Below are positions 8,541-16,049 of a stretch of DNA of 64,000 bases, piece by piece. The translations under genes were made by a program, and so were the position numbers. The stretch is from positions 9,252,501 through 9,316,500 of the forward strand of contig NZ_CP012673.1 of the NCBI RefSeq assembly GCF_002950945.1, written 5' to 3'. Each line of letters opens with the position of its first letter. Within the stretch, counting starts at the first letter, position 1. Below the pieces are notes generated by a model, which saw only the letters and a program-made list of their open reading frames with translations, was not told the origin of the DNA and made no database searches. The stretch is from Sorangium cellulosum (GTDB lineage: Bacteria; Myxococcota_A; Polyangia; Polyangiales; Polyangiaceae).

Positions 8541-8735
8541 GCTCCTCGAGCGCGGGCTCGACGCTGCGGCCTGGTCGGATGGCGGAGCGGCCGCGGCGTC
8601 GAGGAGGATGCCGGCGAGTTCGGAGCGGCCGTGCAGGTCGAGGGCGACATCGGGCGCTGGTGACTGGACACCGGCGCTCAGCGCCGGCGAGCTCGGGGCC
8701 GTCGCCGTCCACCTGGCCGAACTCGGCCACGTCTG
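8541..8735 (+). repeat. Dispersed repeat family, copy 1
   Basis: A unit of about 195 bp. The first half (CTCCTCGAGCGCGGGCTCGA...) is shared with 15625-15730. The second half (GGGCGCTGGTGACTGGACAC, then GAGCTCGGGGCCGTCGCCGT) is shared with 14186-14312, 12681-12757 and 15720-15790. It abuts the IS91-like transposase remnant. On the minus strand the second half reads as a continuation of that transposase frame (AEFGQVDGDGPELAGAE), so the family may derive from the 3' end of such an element. Confidence 0.7.
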
Positions 8736-8739
8736 CCGT

Positions 8740-8890
8740 TCGCGGGTCTGAGGGGAGGTTGAGATGATCGAGGATGCGGCGCACGGCCTTCGGGTCCGTG
8801 TTCGTGGAAAGCGCGCGCATCTTCCGTTCGCACCTCGGCCATCGCAAAGCATCGAATCCGAAGGTGCGTTCCATGAGCACGGCCCACTCG
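8740..8890 (-). pseudogene. C-terminal remnant of IS91-like (Y2) transposase
   Basis: About 50 residues on the minus strand match the typical C terminus of IS91-group transposases: an RTFGFDALRWPRC zinc-finger-like stretch, then TDPKAVRRILDHLNLPSDP. The first Cys of the usual CPRC is lost (WPRC) and CGGRMR is changed to CERKMR. There is no upstream transposase body. It is a decayed fragment that borders the dispersed repeat, and it marks a former mobile element in this accessory island. Confidence 0.6.
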
Positions 8891-9274
8891 ACATTGCGCG
8901 ACGTTGCGATCTCGGCGGGTTCGGGACCGGCTGCGTCTCGTCGTGGTGGAACCCGCGCAGGACCAGCGATCCCGTCACCAAGATCAACATCGACGGCGGC
9001 AAGCGCTGGAGCGTGCGCGACAGCTACCTGACACCCTTGGCCTCCTGACGGCGGTCCTCGCCGCGTTCGCCCTCCGGCGACGACAGGCCTCCTCATCGCG
9101 GAGCGACGCCAGTTAGGTGGACAGCGCGGCGCTGCTGAAGTGGGCGATCGAGAAGCGGCAGCCGAACCGGTTGCAGCTGGAGTCGGACCGAGCCGTCCGC
9201 CCGCGCCCGGCGTGGGAATTCCCCTTGCGGCGCGGGTCGGCCATACTGCGCAGCATGACGAAGGGAAGCTGCCC

Positions 9275-9689
9275 ATGAGGACCACGCGCTCCATCCGCGG
9301 CAGCGACCATGCGCCGGTGCAGCGGATCACGCACGTCGCCTATGGTGACGACACGCAGGACCAGTCCCTGCCCGACGGCTGCTGGGACCTCGTGTTCATG
9401 AAGCGCCGCGGCCGGCTGCAGGTGCTGCATACCGGTCTGATCACGCACCCGGTGACGCTGGGCTGCGAGACCGGCGACGAGTACCTGAGCATCGCCTTCC
9501 GGCCAGGCGTGTTCATGCCGGGGGTGCCGGCGATGGGCATGCTGGACCAGGGCGTGCTGCGCCCGCTGGCGAACCCGCGCTCGTTCCTGCTGGGGCCGCG
9601 AGCCTTCGAGGTGCCCGACTTCGAGAACGCCGACGATCTGGTGGCACGCCTCATCGGGGCCGGCCTGCTGGTGGCGGCCCCGGTGGTGT
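9275..9689 (+). pseudogene. N-terminal sensor domain of AraC-type regulator, HTH missing
   Basis: Begins ATG 9275 with GGGAAG at 9263-9268. The encoded segment (LPDGCWDLVFMKRRGRLQVL, GDEYLSIAFRPGVFMPGVP, FENADDLVARLIGAGLLV) is the N-terminal ligand-binding part of AraC/XylS regulators of the DUF6597 kind. The C-terminal double helix-turn-helix should follow. Instead, at about 9690, the DNA changes to the end of an epoxide hydrolase in another frame. The original frame then runs on into nonsense to 9868. A deletion has fused two former genes, so the regulator cannot bind DNA. Confidence 0.6.
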
Positions 9690-9797
9690 TACATCGTGCG
9701 CTGGACCGAGCTGGCGCGCGGCGGGCATTTCCTGGCGACGGAGACGCCCACGGCGCTGGCCGTCGATCTGCGGGAGTTCTTCGGTTCGCTGTCCTAG
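9690..9797 (+). pseudogene. C-terminal fragment of alpha/beta-hydrolase (epoxide hydrolase type)
   Basis: Thirty-five codons plus stop read YIVRWTELARGGHFLATE, then TPTALAVDLREFFGSLS. The catalytic-His motif GGHF and the terminal DLREFF are the classic end of epoxide-hydrolase-like alpha/beta hydrolases. Nothing of the N-terminal body is present. It is joined out of frame to the truncated AraC-type gene. Confidence 0.6.
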
Positions 9798-9854
9798 GGC
9801 CAGCCTGTCCACGCGACTTGCGCGCCCACCGTGACGCCGGCGCGCCCGCCGAAC

Positions 9855-9898
9855 TTGACACAGTGTAAACTGTGCCCCATGCTTGACACCATGTCAAG
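9855..9898 (+). promoter_or_regulatory. TetR promoter/operator region with two inverted repeats
   Basis: A perfect -35-like TTGACA lies at 9855-9860. It overlaps an inverted repeat CACAGT-GTAA-ACTGTG at 9859-9874. A second inverted repeat CTTGACA-CCA-TGTCAAG at 9882-9898 straddles the ATG at 9891. Two palindromes over the promoter and start codon of a TetR gene are the usual picture of autorepression. This is inference from position; no binding site is proven. Confidence 0.55.
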
Positions 9899-10511
9899 TA
9901 AGGACGGGGAAACCCGCACTGCGATCCTCGAGGCCGCGCGCCGGCTGGTGACCGAGCCGGGGCGTCGCGGCGTCTCGATGGCGGAGATCGCGTCGGCGGC
10001 CGGGGTGTCGCGCCAGGCGGTCTATCTGCACTTCGAGACCAGGACCCAGCTCTTGGCCGCGCTGGTGCGTCACGTCGACGAGGTGCATGGGTTCGCCGAC
10101 CTGGTCCGGAAGTGCGAGCGCGCCCCCGACGCGCGCGCGATCCTCTCCGAGTTCATCGGTGCGTGGGCGGGCTACGTCGCCCACATCACCGACGTGGCGC
10201 GGGCCATGCAGGCGGCACGGGCCACGGACGAGGACGCGGAGCTCGCGTGGCGCGACCGCATGCGCGGTTTCACGGGCGTCTGCGCGCGCTTCGTGGCGCG
10301 GCTTCAGGCCGAAGGCGCGCTGGCCGACGAATGGTCGGCGTCGGATGCGGCGGACTTCTTGGCCACCATCCTGTCGATCGGGAACTGGCAGGAGCTCATC
10401 GAGGAGCGGAGCTGGTCCCGGCCGCGCTACGTCCGCGCGATGCGTCGGAGCGTGGAGCAGAGCCTGCTCAGGCCGATGGAGATCGAGACGGCGCCGAGGA
10501 GGCGCTCGTGA
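9891..10511 (+). CDS. TetR-family transcriptional regulator
   Basis: About 206 residues. The N-terminal HTH is clear: ILEAARRLVTEPGRRGVSMA, EIASAAGVSRQAVYLHFETR, then LLAALV. The C-terminal ligand domain is helical, with no further motif recognised. Starts at ATG 9879 and upstream are open; ATG 9891 gives the canonical MSSKDGETRTAILEAA beginning. No Shine-Dalgarno precedes it. With the TTGACA at 9855-9860 the transcript could begin at or just before this ATG, so a leaderless message is possible. The stop overlaps the GTG of the SRPBCC gene (GTGA, 10508-10511), so the two form a coupled unit. The regulator probably controls that unit through the palindromes at its own start. Confidence 0.9.
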   Translation: MSSKDGETRTAILEAARRLVTEPGRRGVSMAEIASAAGVSRQAVYLHFETRTQLLAALVRHVDEVHGFADLVRKCERAPDARAILSEFIGAWAGYVAHITDVARAMQAARATDEDAELAWRDRMRGFTGVCARFVARLQAEGALADEWSASDAADFLATILSIGNWQELIEERSWSRPRYVRAMRRSVEQSLLRPMEIETAPRRRS

Positions 10512-10978
10512 GCGGCGCGCAGCCGGAGCTTTTGGCGCAGGGCTCGGTGGATATCGGCCGGCCCCTGCACGAAACGTTCGCGTACGTGTCCAACATGGAG
10601 AACTTCCCGACTTGGTTCCCGGGCGTCGCAGCCATGCGCGAGCTCGACACGCTGGAGCACGGGCAGGTCGGCAAGCGGTATCGGGAGACCGTGCGCATGC
10701 CCTTCGGGCGCACCGGCACGATCGACATCGAGGTGAAGGAGGCGCGCGTCGGGGAGCGTCTGCTGACCGAAGGTGAGGGCTTCCTCTTGCCCCGCATGAG
10801 CGTGGGCTTCGCGGCGCTCTCCGACGGCGAGACGCGCGTCGAGTGGCGCATGGTCAGCCGCAATCAGCGGTGGTGGTTTCGCTGGCTTGTGGTCCCACTC
10901 CTGCGCCGCGTGATGCGCGGCCGAGCGCGCGACGGACTGCGTAAGCTGCGCGAGAACCTGGAGCGCGAGCCGTCGTGA
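10508..10978 (+). CDS. SRPBCC (START/Bet v1-like) domain protein
   Basis: A 156-residue protein with a GTG start overlapping the TetR stop by four bases. The opening GSVDIGRPLHETFAYVSNME, then NFPTWFPGV, is the signature of polyketide-cyclase/START-like SRPBCC proteins, which bind hydrophobic small molecules in a deep cavity. TRVEWRMVSRNQRWWFRWLV and an Arg-rich C-terminal helix follow, as usual for the fold. TetR plus SRPBCC pairs are common in actinobacteria and myxobacteria. The ligand is unknown. The C-terminal helix (WWFRWLVVPLLRRVMRG) is amphipathic and may touch membranes. Confidence 0.85.
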   Translation: MSGAQPELLAQGSVDIGRPLHETFAYVSNMENFPTWFPGVAAMRELDTLEHGQVGKRYRETVRMPFGRTGTIDIEVKEARVGERLLTEGEGFLLPRMSVGFAALSDGETRVEWRMVSRNQRWWFRWLVVPLLRRVMRGRARDGLRKLRENLEREPS

Positions 10979-11246
10979 ATGGTGCCGACGTTCGAGCGCA
11001 CCTCGCCTCGGGCTCGAGCTGGGTTGGCGGACGTTGCGTCGGCGCGGCGGGCGCTTGGCCCTCCTCCGGCGCTTGCTCACCCAGCCCTCCGCGTTCAGCC
11101 GGACAGGCGGGCATCGAGCAGCTGCCGGGATCACTTGGCGGCCAGGGCGGGAGTCGGCCCGACTATCGACCCGAGTTTGCTCGCCTATCGGCCGGAGGCG
11201 GCGCCGCTCGGCCGGAACGTCGGAGGTGCCGGCCGGCGCCTCGTCG

Positions 11247-11897
11247 TCACGCTGGAAGCGAGCCGAAGAGCGACGCCCATACGGCGCGCGTCCGGACCGT
11301 CAGCGCGCTGGCCGGCGGCACCTCGATGGCGTCGTCGGGGACGAGCACCTTGGCGTAGATCGCCTCGTACACCCGCTTCACCTCACCCGGCCGGACCATG
11401 TCGCGATCGTGAGCCGGCATGATCCCGACCAGCCTGTATCTCTGCCGTTCGGCCAGGACCTGCTGATGGGGTGATTTCAACGTCGCGAAGTAGTACGCGA
11501 GCTCTGCTCCGATCGCGCGCCCGAGCCTCTCGAGTAGCATGGGGCCGAGGAGCGCGAGGGACGGGCCCCGATGCGCCGGAGCGATCGCGCCCATCCGGCA
11601 CGTGATGGTCCTCGCGCTCGCGTTCTTCTCGAAGGTGCTCATCGCCACGATGGCGCCCTGGTGCCTCGCGACGATCGGGAGGATCGGCCGGTCCTCGGCG
11701 ACGTCCGCGAGCATCGTCTGCTCGTAGTAGAACTCCGGCGTCAGGTGGCATGACTCGGCGCCGACGACGATGTCCGGGTACCACCCGCGGAGGTCCTCCA
11801 CCAGCGCGAGGACATCGGCTCGCCGGAGCTGCACCAGCTCGTAGCCGCTCGGTACCTTCGTCTCTTTGAGCGCGGCGTGCGCTCCGTCCCAGTTCAT
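11247..11897 (-). CDS. Putative GNAT-like acyltransferase
   Basis: A 216-residue protein. The start is ATG 11897, since GAGGGG lies eight bases upstream on the minus strand; a longer frame to 11972 lacks a ribosome site. The middle (ILPIVARHQGAIVAMSTFEK, RTITCRMGAIAPAHRGPSLA, LLGPMLLERLGRAIGAELAY) follows the strand - acetyl-CoA loop - helix plan of GNAT N-acetyltransferases. APAHRGPSLA takes the place of the Q/RxxGxG/A loop. The assignment is by pattern, not strong motif identity. The substrate is unknown. It stands alone, convergent with the SRPBCC gene; about 270 bp of featureless DNA lie between. Confidence 0.5.
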   Translation of the reverse strand: MNWDGAHAALKETKVPSGYELVQLRRADVLALVEDLRGWYPDIVVGAESCHLTPEFYYEQTMLADVAEDRPILPIVARHQGAIVAMSTFEKNASARTITCRMGAIAPAHRGPSLALLGPMLLERLGRAIGAELAYYFATLKSPHQQVLAERQRYRLVGIMPAHDRDMVRPGEVKRVYEAIYAKVLVPDDAIEVPPASALTVRTRAVWASLFGSLPA

Positions 11898-12127
11898 GTG
11901 ACATGCCCCTCGGTCAATTGAACCGTTCTTTGTTGAAGGAGATACGGATTCCGGCTGGACCCAGCCGGCCACGCGAGCGCCCCGCGCCTGTCGAGCTCTT
12001 CCCTCGTGCCGGAGCTGCCCTGCGGGTAGAAACGCAGGCGCGACGCGGAGTCAAGCGCCTCGCCCGGCCGCGGCCCCGGCGCGCCGGTTCGCGGGAGGGC
12101 GCCCGCGTGTGATGCACCGCCGCTTCG

Positions 12128-12354
12128 ATGAGCTCCGAGAGCGAATCCGTCGGTGCAGGCCGGCCGTTCACCGCCGCCGAGCTCGACGCCTGCCTGAAGG
12201 TGCTCGAGTCCCTGGTCGCCGATCGCGCGCTGCTCGCGTCGGTCAGCGCGGAGGACCGCCGCCGGCTCCTGCTCGCCGCCGGCCGCGTCTCGCGCCTTGA
12301 GCGCGCCGTGCAGCGGGAGCTCGCCCGGGCGTTCCGCAAGGACGGATTTGCGGT
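12128..12354 (+). pseudogene. N-terminal fragment of a two-part SDR-type protein
   Basis: The reading frame from ATG 12128 begins MSSESESVGAGRPFTAAELD and continues with LVADRALLASVSAEDRRRLLLAAGRVSRLER. This resembles the helical leader found in front of short-chain dehydrogenase domains in Sorangium proteins, as recalled from the family. At about 12355 the sequence switches abruptly to a copy of the 3' end of the gene at 14979-15521, in another frame. No Rossmann motif is present, so this is a 5' stump. Confidence 0.4.
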
Positions 12355-12356
12355 GC

Positions 12357-12541
12357 GGCCACGTACCCCGGCTACCAGCCGATCCCGCCGGAGCTCGGGA
12401 ACGAGGTGGTGCCGGATGTGGACATGGACGGGGTGTCCATGGGCGAGGCGACGATCTACGTGTGCCTCTTCTCAGTCGTGTGGACTTGGTTGGATCCGGT
12501 ATAGCCCTTCCCTGGCGTCCGCCGTCCACGTGGCCGGGTTG
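12357..12541 (+). pseudogene. Partial duplicate of the 3' end of the immunity-like gene at 14979-15521
   Basis: About 185 bp nearly identical to 15374-15552. It shares the TACCCCGGCTACC start, CCGATCCCGCCGGAGCTCGG, the GGATCCGGTATAG stop region, and the downstream noncoding CTTCCCTGGCGTCCGCCGTC. The translation (YPGYQPIPPELGNEVVPDVD...) ends WTWLDPV, against WTWVDPV in the intact copy. It carries a small indel (GTGGACATGGACGGGGTGTC for GTGGCGATGAACGTGGTGTT). The copy includes 3' flanking DNA, which indicates segmental duplication or recombination. Confidence 0.8.
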
Positions 12542-13045
12542 GGCGCATAGACGACGAGGAGCTCGAGGCGAGCTCGGCGGCGCCCCTCCGCGGCGGCGCG
12601 ACCGTGGCGGCACGCGCCGGGGAGAGCTCGGCGGCTCGCACCTCGGCAGGAGATCTTCTTCCCCACGTAGAAGCGCCGCGCGAGCTCGGGGCCGTCGCCG
12701 TCCACCTGGTCGAGCTCTGCCACGTCGCGGCGCTGAACGCCCGCGAGCTCGCGATCGCGCTTGCCTACACGGCGCCCGCGCAGATAGTGGGGCCGCGACG
12801 TCGTTCGGCTCGCTGCGGCGTACTTTCGTACGCCTCACTCGCCTGCCTAGCGGCTGAGCCAGTATTACACGGATCTGCACCTCGCTCCAATTGCCGGATT
12901 AACGCGTATGTTTGGGGCCCGGCGTGAGGATGCTATCCGCGCCCGGCGCGCCCGTCCAGAGGTACAGGCGCGCTTCGTGAGCAGCGCGCGGCGCCACCTC
13001 GACCCCGTCGTGGGTGCGCCGATCAAGGACGGATCACGCAGCCGC
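12542..13045. other. Repeat-bearing intergenic stretch
   Basis: About 500 bp without a supportable gene. It contains dispersed-repeat copy 2 and, at 12817-12834, a compact perfect hairpin GGCGTAC-TTTC-GTACGCC without a T run. The stem could end transcription weakly. Confidence 0.4.
12681..12757 (+). repeat. Dispersed repeat family, copy 2 (partial)
   Basis: Contains CGAGCTCGGGGCCGTCGCCG, TCCACCTGGTCGAGCTCTGC and CACGTCGCGGCGCTGAACGC. It is nearly identical to 14239-14300, but lacks the GCTGGTGACTGGACAC half. Confidence 0.75.
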
Positions 13046-13276
13046 CTACTTGTTGGAATCGAGCCGCCTCTGCTGGGCAGCTCGCTCTCGTGCCCGGCCT
13101 TCGGCCAACCAGCACCGGGCGAAGATGATAGGTGCAACAACTAAGCCCAGGACGACCAGGCCGCGTAACCACACATTGCCGTGGGGATCACGCGTTGCGC
13201 TTTCGTAGTTCATCGCGGTAAAGAGAAGCCACGAACCGGACGCTACAATGCCGGTGATCCTTAGGGCGGGGCTCAT
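13046..13276 (-). CDS. Small two-helix membrane protein
   Basis: A 76-residue protein from ATG 13276, preceded by GGAAAG. Two hydrophobic helices are visible, LRITGIVASGSWLLFTAMNY and WLRGLVVLGLVVAPIIFARCW, with a short loop containing ATRDPHGN between them and a charged C-terminal tail (AEGRARERAAQQRRLDSNK). It lies 26 bp after the lipoprotein gene on the same strand, so the two are probably co-transcribed. A GTG at 13318 in the same frame would extend it into the upstream gene. Function unknown. Confidence 0.5.
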   Translation of the reverse strand: MSPALRITGIVASGSWLLFTAMNYESATRDPHGNVWLRGLVVLGLVVAPIIFARCWLAEGRARERAAQQRRLDSNK

Positions 13277-13302
13277 CGCTTTCCAATCCTCTACCGATAT
13301 GC

Positions 13303-13854
13303 TCAAAAGGCTGCACACATCAGGCCCAGACCGAAAAATCCTCCGCCCGTCCAGTAGTCGCAGCGCCTCCTGTCCCGCTCCGTCGTCGCACGCGGGCACA
13401 GGAGAAACTGCGAGACCAGGGCAGATCCGCCCACGAAGTCCGCGCAGCCCAAAGAGAACGGCGAAAGCCGTTGTTGCGCCTCCCCGGTCCCGTTGTCGTT
13501 CGGGTCGCTTGTTGGAGCGCTGCACGCCTCCCCGATGTCGTTCAGAATGGCTGAGCACGGCACGTCACTGTAGTCGCCCAGCGCGAGCGGGTTGAACACT
13601 CGTATTGCTGCACCAGAAGTGCTCGCGCAGGCTGCGGCGATCTCTTCCCGTCCTGCGGCAACGATCCGCGGGATGACGGTCTCTTCCGTCGTATCGCTGG
13701 ATAGCTGCACATCGAACGTTCGCAGCACGCCCTCGTTCTCCTCCTCCGTTTCGGACTCCCCCGTTTCTCCGTGGCGGGGCGTCGTCTCGACTGTGCAATC
13801 GGTGAGCATCGCCCCACAAACGAGCAGTCCGGCCGATGTAGTCGTCCTGCACAT
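13303..13854 (-). CDS. Exported, probably lipid-anchored, hypothetical protein
   Basis: A 183-residue protein from ATG 13854, with a strong GGAGG seven bases upstream; this decides the start over the longer frame to 13917. The N terminus MCRTTTSAGLLVCGAMLTDC ends in a Cys that could be lipidated, but Asp before the Cys is atypical of a lipobox. An acidic low-complexity stretch follows (GETGESETEEENEGVLR). Four to six further Cys in the C-terminal half (PCSAILNDIGEAC, LGCADFVGG, LLCPRATTERDRRRCDYW) suggest disulfides in the envelope. The end is a Gly/Phe-rich hydrophobic stretch, GGGFFGLGLMCAAF. Similar pairs of Cys-rich proteins occur in Sorangium; no function is recognised. Confidence 0.65.
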   Translation of the reverse strand: MCRTTTSAGLLVCGAMLTDCTVETTPRHGETGESETEEENEGVLRTFDVQLSSDTTEETVIPRIVAAGREEIAAACASTSGAAIRVFNPLALGDYSDVPCSAILNDIGEACSAPTSDPNDNGTGEAQQRLSPFSLGCADFVGGSALVSQFLLCPRATTERDRRRCDYWTGGGFFGLGLMCAAF

Positions 13855-14185
13855 GCCCACCTCCGTCCAGGACTGATGCGAGGGCCGGACCAGCACGGCG
13901 AGCGCGTTGTGCGGCAAGCATCACGATCCCCGGCCTGCGGCTCCTCCCGGGCGGAGGCGCTCGCGGCGGCCGCCCTCGGCCCAGTGCAGGGGGTGGGGGC
14001 CACCGAGGACGAGCGCGAGATCGTGGCGACCCTTTCGGCGCGGCGGCGCGGTGGGGCCAGAGCAGCCACGGCCAGGCGCCCGCGGACGTCGCGAGCGGTA
14101 GCGAGCTGGCCGGCCGCGAGGAGCTCGCGGAGCCGCGGAGCTTCTCGGAGAGGGCCGCCGGCGTCGGCCGCCAAGACGGCCGCAC

Positions 14186-14312
14186 CTCGAGGGCTATGTC
14201 GGGCGCTGGTGACTGGACACCGGTGCTCAGCGCCGGCGAGCTCGGGGCCGTCGCCGTCCACCTGGTCGAACTATGCCACGTCGCGGCGCTGGACACCGGC
14301 GAGCTCGCCATC
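14186..14312 (+). repeat. Dispersed repeat family, copy 3
   Basis: Contains GGGCGCTGGTGACTGGACAC, CGGTGCTCAGCGCCGGCGAG, CTCGGGGCCGTCGCCGTCCA, then CACGTCGCGGCGCTGGACAC. It matches copy 1 over its first 90 bp and copy 2 over its last 70 bp, so it is the most complete link between the two halves of the family. Flanking sequence from 13900 to 14180 has no gene. Confidence 0.8.
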
Positions 14313-14423
14313 GTAGATGGCACCCGAGCGGAGGACGAGGCCGCGGCGTCGAGGAGCACCGCGACGTGGTCCGCACCTTCCGGCGGACCGGAGGGGGTGG
14401 TTGATGAAAGGATGGGCTGCCTG

Positions 14424-14570
14424 ATGAAAAGAGCGTGTTCTCCCGGGTGCGGCGCGGTGGCCGTCGACTTCAGCTCGGATCCCCTGGATTGGGTGTGGGT
14501 CGGCGTGGCCCTGCTCGTGCTCGTCGGCATGGTCGCCGCGCTCGTCCTCCGCTTCCGGCGCCGTCGCTGA
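14424..14570 (+). CDS. Possible single-pass membrane miniprotein
   Basis: A 48-residue frame from ATG 14424: MKRACSPGCGAVAVDFSSDP, then a hydrophobic helix LDWVWVGVALLVLVGMVAALVL and an RFRRRR stop-transfer end. A good helix with a positive tail is more than chance usually gives in G+C-rich DNA. There is only a weak ribosome site, and it lies among decayed repeats, so it may not be expressed. Confidence 0.3.
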   Translation: MKRACSPGCGAVAVDFSSDPLDWVWVGVALLVLVGMVAALVLRFRRRR

Positions 14571-14715
14571 CCTCGAAGGCCAGCTGTACCTCGCAGGCGG
14601 CGCCGCTCGCTTGGGGCGGCGCCAGGCGGGGGAGCGGCTGCGGGGGCGAGGTGAACGCCCGCAAGCCTTAATCGGGACCGTCGGTGTCACCTGGCGGGGC
14701 GCGGAACGGCCGCGA

Positions 14716-14882
14716 TGGTCGAGGGATGTACCGGGCGCTGGTGACCGGCCGTCATCGACCAGCTCGTTGGCGAACCCCCCCGCCGCGTAACCGCGTGCGC
14801 CCCTGCGCACGCCCGGCACGGGTCGACCCGTATGCATTCCGGTTTCACCGCGAAATTTGTCTTTGACACCCACATCACGCTC
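14716..14882 (+). repeat. Long degenerate repeat, copy A (partner at 17757-17911)
   Basis: Starts with the GGGCGCTGGTGACCGGCCGT variant of the dispersed repeat and runs through CCGCCGCGTAACCGCGTGCG, GGGTCGACCCG and TTTGACACCCACATCACGC. The copy at 17757-17911 has the same order (CTGGTGACTGGCCGTTCGTC, CGCCGCGCAACCACATGCGC, CGCGTCGACCCAGAGCATGG, TTTGACGCCCACGTCATGCC). On the minus strand both read as remnants of one protein (HDVGVKGKFGKQIPMLWVDA in copy B), which I do not recognise. Confidence 0.6.
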
Positions 14883-14978
14883 AGAGAAATGGCTCGCGGT
14901 TCTCAGTACGTTCATCGAACAGACGCGGATAACGTTCAAATCCAAGTACCTGCGGCTCGGCGCCTCGGTGAAGAACCC

Positions 14979-15521
14979 ATGAAGGTAACTCGCTTCGAGC
15001 TGCTCGACGTCGTCTACCGCTTCTACCCGCGGGGCGTGCATAACACCGATCGCATCTACGTACCTCCCAACGAGCCCGTCTACACGGACACGGCGGAGCA
15101 CCGCCGCCTGGCGGAAGCCGCAAGCCGCGGGCGAGCGGAGTACCCAAGGTGGAAGACGATGATCGACAGGCTGGGGGATCGATACGGCCTTCAAAACGAG
15201 TCGCTCCACATCTTGGCAGGGTGGGTCGACTCGGCCTACTCGGCCCGCATCTGGCTCACCGAAGAAACGGCGCTCAGCTTCCACTTGTCCCTGCTCGGGC
15301 CATACTACGGGATCCACCTTCCTGGCATCCCCGAGGAGGAACCGGTGGCGCGCGAGGTCGCCCGGGAGATCGAGGCTACGTACCCCGGCTACCGGCCGAT
15401 CCCGCCGGAGCTCGGGAACGAGGTCGTGCCGGATGTGGCGATGAACGTGGTGTTGATGGGCGAGGCGACGATCTACATGTGCCTCTTCTCGGATAAGTGG
15501 ACTTGGGTGGATCCGGTATAG
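14979..15521 (+). CDS. Immunity-like hypothetical protein (possible SitI3-type)
   Basis: A 180-residue acidic, soluble protein, MKVTRFELLDVVYRFYPRGV... It has an internal SFHLSLLGPYYGIHLPG strand/loop and the ending WTWVDPV. There is no signal peptide or membrane segment. The fold signature (SLLGPYYGIHLPG in mid-protein, aromatic C terminus) resembles immunity-type proteins of myxobacterial polymorphic toxins such as the SitI3 group. That is recollection-level similarity, so treat it as inference. In support, its 3' end was duplicated at 12357-12541 and it lies in a repeat-rich island with an RHS remnant elsewhere in the window, but no toxin gene adjoins. The start ATG 14979 has only a weak GAAG site; the frame is open further upstream. 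Confidence 0.6.
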   Translation: MKVTRFELLDVVYRFYPRGVHNTDRIYVPPNEPVYTDTAEHRRLAEAASRGRAEYPRWKTMIDRLGDRYGLQNESLHILAGWVDSAYSARIWLTEETALSFHLSLLGPYYGIHLPGIPEEEPVAREVAREIEATYPGYRPIPPELGNEVVPDVAMNVVLMGEATIYMCLFSDKWTWVDPV

Positions 15522-15624
15522 CTCTTCCCTGGCGTCCGCCGTCCACGTGGCCGACTGGTCGATCACGGGACCGCCGCCGGCGAGCTCCTCGGGCGCGGGT
15601 CTTGTCCCGTTGCTATCGCGACCC

Positions 15625-15962
15625 CGAGCTCCTCGAACGCGGGCTCGACGCTGCAGCCCCTGGCCGACCGCGGAGCGGCCGCGGCGTCGAGGAGGCCGCT
15701 GGCGAGCTCGGAGCGGCCGCGCAGGTCGAGGGCGACATCGGGCGCCGGTGACTGGACACCGGCGCTTAGCGCCGGCGAGCTCGGGGCCGGCGCTGGCGAG
15801 CTCCTCGACCGCGGGCTCGGCGCCGCGGCCTGGTCGACCCCGGAGCGGCCGCGGGCGCCGGCGAGCTCGGGGACGTCGGTCCCCTGGCCGAGCGCGGAGC
15901 GGCCGCACAGGTCGAGGGCGACGTCGGGCGCTGGTGACTGGCCGTTCGTCGACCAGTTGGTT
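15625..15962 (+). repeat. Dispersed repeat family, two tandem degenerate copies (4 and 5)
   Basis: Copy 4 (about 15625-15785) matches copy 1 through CGGGCTCGACGCTGC, GCGGAGCGGCCGCGGCGTCG, CAGGTCGAGGGCGACATCGG and GGTGACTGGACACCGGCGCT. Copy 5 (about 15786-15962) repeats the same order with CTCCTCGACCGCGGGCTCGG and ends CTGGTGACTGGCCGTTCGTC, the variant ending also seen at 14740 and 17760. There is no gene in 15522-16049. Confidence 0.75.
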
Positions 15963-16049
15963 GTCGAACAGCTAGGGGGAGAAGCGTTCCAGTAGCAACG
16001 GATGCACTGGCAAAGGCCTTCGCATCGTCACAGGCCCATCCGATACGCC

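Noticed and set aside
12817..12834. GGCGTAC-TTTC-GTACGCC hairpin as a proven terminator
   Set aside because: No T run and no gene ending close by on either strand; noted only as structure.
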